From NCBI RefSeq assembly GCF_003627055.1, contig NZ_CP032624.1, positions 2,852,001 to 2,916,000 of the forward strand: a DNA stretch of 64,000 bases, read 5' to 3'. Positions 27,274 to 34,214 of this stretch are shown here, in pieces. Source of the stretch: Gryllotalpicola protaetiae. Its GTDB lineage: Bacteria; Actinomycetota; Actinomycetes; Actinomycetales; Microbacteriaceae. The translations under genes and the position numbers were made by a program. The notes under the pieces were generated by a model. The model was given only the letters and a program-made list of their open reading frames with translations. It had not been told where the DNA came from and did no database searches. The first letter of the stretch is position 1. Each line of letters starts with the position of its first letter.

Positions 27274-27289
27274 GTCAGTATATCTAGAC
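27274..27289. promoter_or_regulatory. Candidate TetR operator and promoter
   Basis: GTCAGTATATCTAGAC: outer GTC/GAC and central ATAT are symmetric, and the minus-strand -10 TATACT lies inside. It sits in the 208-base gap between the TetR and M16 genes, otherwise without recognisable features. Confidence 0.35.
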
Positions 27290-27401
27290 CCTCGCCTTCG
27301 GGTCCTCATCCCGGGGGACACGCGCTCTTCGCGTGTCCCGAGTTCAGGGGGCGCGTCCCGGCGGTGCGGCGGCCTCGTCGTCCGCCATAGAGTGGCAGGT
27401 G

Positions 27402-28757
27402 ATGAACGGCGCAGTGTCCCTCCCGCTCGACGCGGTCGAGTTGGCGTTCGCGGCCTCTGGCGACGCGCTGGTGCGGCGCACAGTGCTGCCGAACGGCGCC
27501 CGCGTCCTGAGCGAGCGGGTCCCGGGGGCGCGCAGCGCCACTGTCGGATTCTGGGTGACGGTCGGTTCACGCGACGAGACGGGCGGCGACGAGGGCCACA
27601 GCGCGAGCTTCGGCTCGACCCACTTCCTCGAGCACCTGCTGTTCAAGGGCACGCCGTCGCGCACCGCCCTCGAGATCGCCGTCTCGTTCGACGCGGTCGG
27701 CGGCGAGCACAACGCGGCGACGAGCAAGGAGTACACCTGCTACTACGCCAAGGTGCAGGACAAGGATCTGTCGATGGCCGTCGAGGTGATCGGCGACATG
27801 ATCAGCTCGAGCGTGATCGACCCTGACGAGTTCGACAACGAGCGCCAAGTGATCCTCGAAGAGCTCGCGATGGCCGACGACGACCCAGCGGATGCCGCGA
27901 GCGAGCAGCTCTACAAGGCGGTGCTGGGCAGGCATCCGCTCGGCCGCCCCATCGGCGGGGACCCCGCGACCATCCGCGCTGCGACCCGCGACGGAGTGTG
28001 GCAGCACTATCGCGCAACGCACCGGCCAGAGCACCTCGTCGTCGCGGCGGCCGGGGCCGTCGACCATGACCGCCTCGTCGCCGATGTGACGGCGGCCCTC
28101 GCCCGCGGCGAATTCCCCGACGACGCGCAGCCGGCCGCCCGCCGTCCGGTTGCACCGGCGGAGCTGGGGTACCGCTCATCCGTGGTCACCATCCAGCGCC
28201 CGGTGGAGCAGGTGAACCTGTTCCTCGGCGTGCCCGGGCTCGTGGCCACCGATGAGCGGCGCTCGGCGCTCGCGGTGCTCAATGCCGTGCTGGGCGGGGG
28301 AATGTCGAGCCGGCTGTTCCAGGAGATCCGCGAGAAGCGCGGGCTCGCCTACTCGGTGTATTCGTTCGCAGCGGGCTTCTCGGATGCCGGACTGTTCGGC
28401 GTCTACGCGGGCTGCGCGCCGCACAAGGCGCCGCAGGTGGTCGAGCTGGCGCGCGACGAACTGGCCCGCCTCGCCGAGTTCGGCATCACGGGGGAGGAGC
28501 TGCGGCGCGCGGTAGGCCAGCTCTCCGGCGCGACCGCGCTCGCCCTCGAGGACTCAGACACTCGCATGACGCGGCTCGGCCGCGCCGAGGTCGGCATGGG
28601 TGAGTTCAGCGATCTCGACGAGAGCCTGCGCAGGCTCGCCCTCGTCACCTCCGCTCAGGTGCGCGAGCTCGCCGCAGAGTTCGCGGCAGTGCAGCCGGCG
28701 CTCGCCGCGGTCGGCGACCTCGACGCGAGCGCCTTCGCCGGACTGGGCCTCGGATGA
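27402..28757 (+). CDS. M16 family zinc metallopeptidase
   Basis: A 451-aa inverzincin of the processing-peptidase type. The inverted zinc motif HFLEH (H74, E77, H78) and the distal Glu in DNERQVILEELAM (about residue 154) are intact, and the R/Y pair region GLAYSVYSF near residue 315 is present. It has two homologous M16 halves (about 30-195 and 205-390). In actinobacteria this gene usually lies between pnp and dapB, as here; it is proposed to cleave small proteins or signal peptides. ATG with TAGAGT 8 bases upstream; GTG one codon earlier is the alternative. Confidence 0.9.
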   Translation: MNGAVSLPLDAVELAFAASGDALVRRTVLPNGARVLSERVPGARSATVGFWVTVGSRDETGGDEGHSASFGSTHFLEHLLFKGTPSRTALEIAVSFDAVGGEHNAATSKEYTCYYAKVQDKDLSMAVEVIGDMISSSVIDPDEFDNERQVILEELAMADDDPADAASEQLYKAVLGRHPLGRPIGGDPATIRAATRDGVWQHYRATHRPEHLVVAAAGAVDHDRLVADVTAALARGEFPDDAQPAARRPVAPAELGYRSSVVTIQRPVEQVNLFLGVPGLVATDERRSALAVLNAVLGGGMSSRLFQEIREKRGLAYSVYSFAAGFSDAGLFGVYAGCAPHKAPQVVELARDELARLAEFGITGEELRRAVGQLSGATALALEDSDTRMTRLGRAEVGMGEFSDLDESLRRLALVTSAQVRELAAEFAAVQPALAAVGDLDASAFAGLGLG

Positions 28758-29356
28758 CGCACTATCTGTACCTCGTGCGCCATGGCGAGCAGCAGGACGC
28801 CGAGCACGGCATGGAGGACGGGCCGCTCTCGCCGCGCGGCATCCGGCAGGTGCGCATGCTCGCCGACCGTCTCGGCGGCGTGCCGTTCACCGGCACGTAC
28901 CACTCACCGCTGATGCGCGGCGAGCAGACCGCCCGCGTGCTCGCCGAGCGCCTGCCCGCGATCGACCCGGAGCCGTCGAACCTGCTGTTCGACTGCATCC
29001 CCTCAGGGCCCGAGCCCGGCACGCCGAAGTCGTTCGAGCCGTTCTTCCACGGCATCAGCGAGGCGCGCATCGAGGCGGGCCACGCGCAGATGGACGATGC
29101 GGTCGCCGAGTTCCTCTCGCCGTCGCGCGCCGAGCGCCACGACCTGCTGATCACGCACAACTTCGTGATCGCATGGTTCGTGCGCGAGGTGATGGACGCC
29201 CCGACGTGGCGGTGGCTCGGCCTCAACGCCGCGAACGCGTCGCTCACCGTCATCCGCCACCGCCCGGCCAAGAAGCCGGAGCTGCTGGTCTTCAACGATC
29301 TCGGGCACCTGCCGGCCGAGCTGCGCACGGGTCTGCCCGACGTGCTGCCGTTCTAG
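28754..29356 (+). CDS. Histidine phosphatase family protein
   Basis: A 200-aa phosphoglycerate-mutase-like phosphatase. The catalytic RHGE (His10) and the second His in DLLITHNFVIAWF are visible. Substrate unknown. It overlaps the M16 protease by ATGA, so the two are coupled. Its stop codon shares the palindromic CTAG at 29353-29356 with the stop of the convergent GNAT gene. Confidence 0.85.
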   Translation: MTHYLYLVRHGEQQDAEHGMEDGPLSPRGIRQVRMLADRLGGVPFTGTYHSPLMRGEQTARVLAERLPAIDPEPSNLLFDCIPSGPEPGTPKSFEPFFHGISEARIEAGHAQMDDAVAEFLSPSRAERHDLLITHNFVIAWFVREVMDAPTWRWLGLNAANASLTVIRHRPAKKPELLVFNDLGHLPAELRTGLPDVLPF

Positions 29357-29832
29357 ACGTCCTTGCGGAACCAGGTCGTCGCGTTCCCGTTGTCGTTGTA
29401 CGGCGGGATCGCCACGTAGCCGTTCGAGGCGTACAGCGCGTTCGCGGCCACGAGGCTCGCGTTCGTGTCGAGCACGACCGTCGTCGCACCGAATGCCGCT
29501 GCCCGGCGCTCGAGCTCGGCGAGCAGCGCCCGCCCGGTGCCGCGTCCGCGGCCGGCATCCCGCACCCACAGGTGCTTGACCTCCCACACCGTGCGCGGCT
29601 CGCCGCCGAGCACGTCGTCGGGCAGGCGCCTGATGCCGCCGCATCCGATCGCCGTCCCCGACTCGTTGAGAGCGAGCACGAACTCGCCCGCCGGCGGGGT
29701 GAACACGGCGGCGTCCGGTGGCTTGACCACATAGCCGTCGGCGACGGGGAAGGTGGCGGAGCGGTAGGCGAAGTACTCCGTGAGCAGCTCATCGGCGCGG
29801 GCATCGGTGACGGGCACGGGTTCGAACGGCAT
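29353..29832 (-). CDS. GNAT family N-acetyltransferase
   Basis: A 159-aa acetyltransferase. The acetyl-CoA binding loop is visible as VRDAGRGRGTGRALLAEL (about 95-112), and the C-terminal YASNGYVAIPPYNDN is typical of the fold. Substrate unknown. ATG at 29832 has TACTGT 7 bases upstream. Its -10 overlaps the -10 of the divergent dapB promoter. Confidence 0.85.
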   Translation of the reverse strand: MPFEPVPVTDARADELLTEYFAYRSATFPVADGYVVKPPDAAVFTPPAGEFVLALNESGTAIGCGGIRRLPDDVLGGEPRTVWEVKHLWVRDAGRGRGTGRALLAELERRAAAFGATTVVLDTNASLVAANALYASNGYVAIPPYNDNGNATTWFRKDV

Positions 29833-29839
29833 GGCTCCA

Positions 29840-29849
29840 ACAGTAGGGT
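29840..29849. promoter_or_regulatory. Overlapping divergent -10 elements (GNAT gene and dapB)
   Basis: Minus-strand TACTGT (29845-29840) and plus-strand TAGGGT (29844-29849) share two bases. The minus start is 7 bases away (leaderless); the plus transcript would have a leader of about 70 bases. Confidence 0.5.
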
Positions 29850-29925
29850 TGAGGTGAAGCGGCGGCGTGTACGGCGCCTCACCGAGTTCGCCGGGCAGGG
29901 ACCGGCGAACAGAAAGGCACGGGGT

Positions 29926-30687
29926 ATGACGATCCGCGTGGCCGTGGTCGGAGCGACCGGCAAGCTCGGCTCGGCGGCGACGGCGCTTCTCGACCAGGCG
30001 GACGGTTTCGAGGTGGTGGCGCGGCTCGGGTCGCGCAGCGAGCACGCCGAGATGCTGGGGGCGGCGGATGCCCCGAGTGACGTCGTCCTCGACGTGACGC
30101 TGCCCCAGGTGAGCCACGCCATCGTCGACTACGCGGTGACCCACGGGCGCAACGTCGTCGTGGGCACCTCCGGCTGGTCGGCCGATCGGCTCGCGACGTT
30201 GAAGCCCCTGCTCGCCGCGCATCCGGAGCGCGGCGTCGTCGTCATCCCCAACTTCTCCCTCGGAAGCGCCCTCGGCACCGCGTTCGCTGCGGCGGCCAGC
30301 CGGTTCTTCGACGCGATCGAGATCGTCGAGACGCACGGCGCCGGCAAGGTGGACTCGCCGTCGGGCACGGCGGTGCGCACCGCAGAGCTGATCCAGGAGG
30401 CGCGGGGCGAGCTCGGGCCGGTGTCCGCACCGCACATCGACCAGCGGGCGCGTGGTCAGCAGGTGGGCTCCGTGCCGATCCACAGCCTGCGACTGCCCGG
30501 CGTCTCCGCCCGCCAGGAGGTCACGTTCGGCGCGGAAGGCGAGACCCTCGTCATCAGGCACGACGTCATCAGCTCGAGCGCGTACTCGGCGGGCATCCTG
30601 CTCGCACTGCGCGCAGCCACCGAGCGCACCGGGCTCACCGTCGGCCTCGACGCCCTCATCGACCTCGGGGCGCCGGCCGAACGATGA
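29926..30687 (+). CDS. dapB: 4-hydroxy-tetrahydrodipicolinate reductase
   Basis: NAD(P)H-dependent reduction in the lysine/diaminopimelate pathway, 253 aa. Rossmann motif VVGATGKLG (7-15), and the substrate-binding loop at 136-149, ETHGAGKVDSPSGTA. The usual loop is HHxxKxDxPSGTA; here the first His (H137, acid/base) and Lys (K141) are kept while the second His is Gly138. ATG preceded by AAAGG. Overlaps the next gene by ATGA. The downstream pathway enzyme DapA is encoded 2.5 kb away and DapF 16 kb away. Confidence 0.93.
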   Translation: MTIRVAVVGATGKLGSAATALLDQADGFEVVARLGSRSEHAEMLGAADAPSDVVLDVTLPQVSHAIVDYAVTHGRNVVVGTSGWSADRLATLKPLLAAHPERGVVVIPNFSLGSALGTAFAAAASRFFDAIEIVETHGAGKVDSPSGTAVRTAELIQEARGELGPVSAPHIDQRARGQQVGSVPIHSLRLPGVSARQEVTFGAEGETLVIRHDVISSSAYSAGILLALRAATERTGLTVGLDALIDLGAPAER

Positions 30688-31127
30688 AGGGCCGCATCGC
30701 CGCGCTCATCATGGCGCTGCTGCTGCTGATCTACATCGTGATCGCCGGGCAGCGCGCGGTGCTGCTGTTCGAGGCGGGCACGGCGCTCGGTGTCATCGCG
30801 GGCTGTGCGCTCATCGTGTTCCCGCTGATCGCGATCTGGGCGCTGTGGCGGGAGCTGCGGTTCGGATTCCAGACCGAGAGGCTCGTCAAGCAGCTGGCGG
30901 CCGAGGGCGGCCTGCCCGTCGAGACGGCAGTGACGGCGTCCGGCCGTCCGGTGCGCGAGGTCGCCGATGAGGAGTTCCCGAAGTACAAGGCAGAGGTCGA
31001 AGCAGAGCCGGGAAGCTGGCGCGCGTGGTTCCGGCTCGGTCTCGCCTACGACGCCTCAGGTGATCGCCGTCGCGCCCGCTGGGCGCTGCGCGAGGCGATC
31101 AAGCTCTCCAAGTCGCCGCACGCCTAG
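30684..31127 (+). CDS. Conserved membrane protein with TPR-like tail
   Basis: A 147-aa protein with two membrane segments (about 5-22 and 33-55) and a C-terminal helical repeat (WRAWFRLGLAYDASGDRRRARWALREA, positions about 110-137) resembling a single TPR unit. Function unknown. Translationally coupled to dapB through ATGA. Its TAG stop doubles as the first bases of the apt -10 hexamer. Confidence 0.75.
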   Translation: MKGRIAALIMALLLLIYIVIAGQRAVLLFEAGTALGVIAGCALIVFPLIAIWALWRELRFGFQTERLVKQLAAEGGLPVETAVTASGRPVREVADEEFPKYKAEVEAEPGSWRAWFRLGLAYDASGDRRRARWALREAIKLSKSPHA

Positions 31128-31130
31128 GCT
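31125..31130 (+). promoter_or_regulatory. -10 hexamer of apt built on the preceding stop codon
   Basis: TAGGCT and 7 bases to the GTG at 31138; TAG (31125-31127) terminates the upstream gene. Confidence 0.6.
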
Positions 31131-31137
31131 TCTGCCC

Positions 31138-31674
31138 GTGACCGTCACCCCCGAAGCAGCCCTCGTCGACAGCCTGATCGCGTCGATCCCCGATTTCCCC
31201 GAGCACGGCGTGACGTTCCGCGACCTCACTCCCGTGTTCGCCGACGGCGCGGCGCTCAAAGCACTGTCGACCGCGCTCACGGCGCCGTTCGAGGGCCGCT
31301 TCGAGTACCTCGGCGGTCTGGAGGCTCGTGGATTCCTGATCGCCGGCGCCGCCTCGATCGTGACGGGTGCCGGTGTCCTGAGCGTGCGCAAGGCGGGCAA
31401 GCTGCCGCGCGCGGTGCTCAGCCAGGAGTACTCCCTCGAGTACGGCGTCGCCGCCCTCGAGGTGCACGTCGATCAGCTGCCCGTCGGCAGCCGCGTGCTG
31501 ATCGTCGACGACGTGCTCGCCACAGGCGGAACGGCCCTCGCAGCAGCCAACCTCATGGAGCGCGCCGGCTGGCACGTGACGGGTTTCGCCGTGGCCCTCG
31601 AGCTCGACGGCCTCGGGGGCCGCGCCAAGCTCGAGGACCGCGGCATCGAGACCTTCTCGCTGCTGCAGTACTAG
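31138..31674 (+). CDS. apt: Adenine phosphoribosyltransferase
   Basis: Purine salvage: adenine plus PRPP gives AMP. The 178-aa protein has the PRPP-binding motif VLIVDDVLATGGTA (about 120-133), FPEHGVTFRDLTPVF at the N-terminus and GLEARGFLIAGA, all typical of APRT. GTG start fixed by the TAGGCT hexamer 7 bases upstream. In many actinobacteria apt lies near relA; here it is between dapB and a redox cluster. Convergent with the OsmC gene with only three bases between the stops. Confidence 0.92.
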   Translation: MTVTPEAALVDSLIASIPDFPEHGVTFRDLTPVFADGAALKALSTALTAPFEGRFEYLGGLEARGFLIAGAASIVTGAGVLSVRKAGKLPRAVLSQEYSLEYGVAALEVHVDQLPVGSRVLIVDDVLATGGTALAAANLMERAGWHVTGFAVALELDGLGGRAKLEDRGIETFSLLQY

Positions 31675-31677
31675 CCG

Positions 31678-32106
31678 CTAGGCCAGTTTGGCCTCGAGGG
31701 TGATCTCGATGCCGGTCAGCGCCTTCGAGACCGGGCAGCCGGCCTTCGCGGCTGCGGCGATCTGCTGGAACTCGTCCTCGGCGATCCCGGGGACCTCGGC
31801 GTCGACGACGAGATGGCTTCCGGTGATGCCGCCCTTCGAGATGTCGAAGGTGACGGCTGCTGAGGCGGAGACGCGCGTGGCGGTGTGGCCGGCCGAGGCG
31901 AGCTCGTTCGCGAACGCCATGGCGAAGCATCCCGCGTGCGCGGCGGCCAGCAGCTCCTCCGGCGTCGAGACGCCGCTCTCACCCTCCGAGCGCGCCTTCC
32001 AGTTGTACGAGAAGGTCGCGAGCTTCGACGAGTCGAGCGTGATGTTCCCGCTGCCGCTCGGCAGATCTCCGTTCCAGACGGCCGATGCGTTGCTCGTGAG
32101 AGCCAT
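31678..32106 (-). CDS. OsmC family peroxiredoxin-like protein
   Basis: A 142-aa OsmC/Ohr-type thiol peroxidase acting on organic hydroperoxides. Both catalytic cysteines are present: C60 in AAHAGCFAM and C124 in KAGCPVSKA. The arrangement (STPEELLAAAHAGC) is of the OsmC subgroup. The ATG has a strong AGGAGG 7 bases upstream, and TAGGCT at 32163-32158 suggests a leader of about 45 bases with a GCACCG/CGGTGC hairpin. It is the last of three redox genes on this strand but has its own promoter. Confidence 0.92.
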   Translation of the reverse strand: MALTSNASAVWNGDLPSGSGNITLDSSKLATFSYNWKARSEGESGVSTPEELLAAAHAGCFAMAFANELASAGHTATRVSASAAVTFDISKGGITGSHLVVDAEVPGIAEDEFQQIAAAAKAGCPVSKALTGIEITLEAKLA

Positions 32107-32176
32107 GTGGTGCCTCCTAGGTCGTCGGCCGCACCGCCGTCGGTGCGATCCGGTTTCAGCCTAGGAGCGGGGCGGG

Positions 32177-32665
32177 TTACGCGGCAGTGCCGGTTCCGCG
32201 ACGGATCAGCCCGGCTCGCACGAGCAACAGGTAGATCTGGCAGCCGAGGCAGTAGCCGAACACCGAGTTGAGGAACGCGGCGACGAAGGCGAGCGCGGCG
32301 GCGATGACAACGATCACGGGGAACCAGATTCCCAGGATCACGCCGAGGCCCGTGATGATCAGGCCGACGAGCTGCGCGAAGGTCGGCGGGGCCGGGTCCT
32401 CGAGCTCGGCGGGCGGCGCGAGCCGCGGGCGCAGCGCGGCGCGATAGAGGGCGCCGTACGGATGCTTCTGGACGCCGGCGACCGCGCCCCACAGGAACAG
32501 CACGGCGATCACGACGAGCAGGATCCACGCGGCGAGCTGCAGGCCGACGAGGCCGAGCACGAGGTCGACCGCGAGCAGCACGGCGGTGATCCCGGCGGAG
32601 AAGCGCGGGCCGCGCGGGTCGATGCCCTGGGTTCCGGGCAGGGGGCGAAGGTCAGGCTGCGACAT
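32177..32665 (-). CDS. DUF4395 membrane protein
   Basis: A 162-aa membrane protein with about four segments and the conserved CLGC pair in GYCLGCQIYLLL near residue 138. GIDPRGPRFSAGITAVLL at the N-terminus is the DUF4395 signature. The cysteine pair and the coupling to the thioredoxin gene (overlap of 14 bases) suggest membrane-linked thiol/sulfur chemistry; no activity has been established that I know of. Confidence 0.82.
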   Translation of the reverse strand: MSQPDLRPLPGTQGIDPRGPRFSAGITAVLLAVDLVLGLVGLQLAAWILLVVIAVLFLWGAVAGVQKHPYGALYRAALRPRLAPPAELEDPAPPTFAQLVGLIITGLGVILGIWFPVIVVIAAALAFVAAFLNSVFGYCLGCQIYLLLVRAGLIRRGTGTAA

Positions 32666-33101
32666 GTGCGTCTCCGTTGAGGATTCGGGCGAGGGATGCT
32701 TCCAGCTCGGCTCGCTTCGGAGCGCCGCCGATCCGCGCCCGCACGGCGCCGTCGCCGTCGAGCAGCAGCGTCGTCGGCGTCTGCAGCACGCGGAAGCGCT
32801 GCGCGAGCTCTGGCGAGTGGGTGAGGTCGACGTCGACGTGCGCGACCCCGTCGTTGGCGTCGGCGAGGCCGCCGAGCACGCGCCTGGTCGCCGGGCAGTA
32901 TGCGCAGAACTCGGTCGAGAACTGCAGCAGGGTGGCCTTCTCGCCGAAGGGCGCAGCCGCTCCGACATCCGCCGGGCTCACGATCTGGGCGCCGCCCGAC
33001 GCCGGAGCGACGCGGCCCGTGCGCTGCTTCCAGACGAGTCCGACGACGGTCGCGGCGGCGATCAGGCCGAGGACCGAGAGGACTGCTGCGAGAGGTGACA
33101 T
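32652..33101 (-). CDS. Membrane-anchored thioredoxin-like protein
   Basis: A 149-aa protein with one N-terminal membrane anchor (about 4-24) and a thioredoxin fold (about 50-145). The redox motif is CAYC (C66, C69) rather than CGPC, and the cis-Pro region is LQTPTTLLL. Likely located on the outer face of the membrane or facing the cytosol; topology cannot be fixed by eye. Its start lies one base from a 13-bp palindrome (33103-33115). Cotranscribed with DUF4395. Confidence 0.85.
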   Translation of the reverse strand: MSPLAAVLSVLGLIAAATVVGLVWKQRTGRVAPASGGAQIVSPADVGAAAPFGEKATLLQFSTEFCAYCPATRRVLGGLADANDGVAHVDVDLTHSPELAQRFRVLQTPTTLLLDGDGAVRARIGGAPKRAELEASLARILNGDAHVAA

Positions 33102-33102
33102 A

Positions 33103-33115
33103 ACCGTTAAACGGT
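33103..33115. promoter_or_regulatory. Palindrome ACCGTT-A-AACGGT at start of thioredoxin gene
   Basis: Perfect 6-bp arms around one base, one base upstream of the ATG on the minus strand and overlapping the TACCGT hexamer (33116-33111). Position fits an operator that blocks transcription of the redox operon. Confidence 0.5.
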
Positions 33116-33184
33116 ACGCGCGGGCACGCACCGGCCGCAGGGACGTGACGAATAGTGACGGAGGCCGGAGACAGGCCGACCCGG

Positions 33185-33190
33185 TAGCCT
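33185..33190 (+). promoter_or_regulatory. -10 hexamer of leaderless dapA
   Basis: TAGCCT and 7 bases to the ATG at 33198. Confidence 0.6.
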
Positions 33191-33197
33191 GAGAGTC

Positions 33198-34172
33198 ATG
33201 TCGACTGAGAATCCGTTCGGCCAGGTGCTCACCGCCCTGGTCACGCCCATGACCGCTGACGGCGAGGTCGATTGGGCCGGATTCGAGAAGCACGTCGACA
33301 GCGTGGTGACCAACGGCTCAGACGGGCTGATCATCTCGGGCACCACGGGCGAGACGTCCACCCTGACGGACGCGGAGAAGCTGCGCGCCATCGAGGTCGC
33401 GAAGGACGTCGCGGCCGGGCGCGCGAGGATCATCCAGGCCGGCGGGTCGAACGAGACCGCGCACGCGATCCAGCTCTACAAGAAGAGCGAGAAGCTCGGC
33501 ATCGACGGCATCATGATCGTCACGCCGTACTACAACAAGCCGACGCAGGCGGGCATCCTGACGCACTTCCGGCTCATCGCCGACGCGACCGACCTGCCGG
33601 TCATCCTGTACGACATCCCCGGCCGCACGGGCGTCGCGCTCAGCTACGAGACCCTGCTGCGCGCGTCGAAGCACCCGAACATCCGCGGAGTCAAGGATGC
33701 AAAGGGCAACTTCGCCGAGGTGAGCCGGGTGCTGAACAACACCGACCTGCTGTACTTCTCGGGCGACGACGCGAACGTGCTGCCGCACCTCGCGATCGGC
33801 GCGGCCGGCCTGGTCGGCACGACGTCGAACATCGCGGCCCGGCCGTACCGCATCATCGTCGACGCGGTGAACCGCGGCGACCTCGCCACCGCGACCGAGC
33901 AGCACAAGAAGCTCGAGCCGCTCGTGCGCGCCACCATGACCCACGTGCCCGGAACCGTCGCCGTGAAGTACATCCTGCACGGCCTCGGCCGCATCGAGTC
34001 GCCGCGCGTGCGCCTGCCGCTCGTCGGCCCCGAGGACTTCGAGGCCGCCCTCATCGAGGAAGAGCTCGACCTCGTCCACGATGTCGAGGGCGTCGATTTC
34101 AGCAACTTCCGCCCCGACCGCAATGCGGCCGCGGGCGGCGCCCTGCCGAAGGTCGCCGGCGCAACGCGCTGA
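33198..34172 (+). CDS. dapA: 4-hydroxy-tetrahydrodipicolinate synthase
   Basis: Condenses pyruvate with aspartate semialdehyde, the first step committed to lysine/DAP. The 324-aa TIM barrel shows GTTGETSTLT, the Tyr/Arg region YDIPGRTG and the Schiff-base Lys in GVKDAKGN (about residue 165). A C-terminal tail of about 25 residues (SNFRPDRNAAAGG) exceeds the usual ~295 aa. No Shine-Dalgarno; leaderless. It is followed 42 bases later by RNase J, an order shared with other actinobacteria. Confidence 0.95.
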   Translation: MSTENPFGQVLTALVTPMTADGEVDWAGFEKHVDSVVTNGSDGLIISGTTGETSTLTDAEKLRAIEVAKDVAAGRARIIQAGGSNETAHAIQLYKKSEKLGIDGIMIVTPYYNKPTQAGILTHFRLIADATDLPVILYDIPGRTGVALSYETLLRASKHPNIRGVKDAKGNFAEVSRVLNNTDLLYFSGDDANVLPHLAIGAAGLVGTTSNIAARPYRIIVDAVNRGDLATATEQHKKLEPLVRATMTHVPGTVAVKYILHGLGRIESPRVRLPLVGPEDFEAALIEEELDLVHDVEGVDFSNFRPDRNAAAGGALPKVAGATR

Positions 34173-34214
34173 GCCACCTCGACCGCAGGCATCCGATCAG
34201 AAAATAGAGGAGCC

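Noticed and set aside
29854-29925. In-frame GTG that would extend DapB by 24 Arg-rich residues
   Set aside because: Only 4 bases after the hexamer, and the ATG at 29926 has its own ribosome-binding site and matches the family N-terminus.
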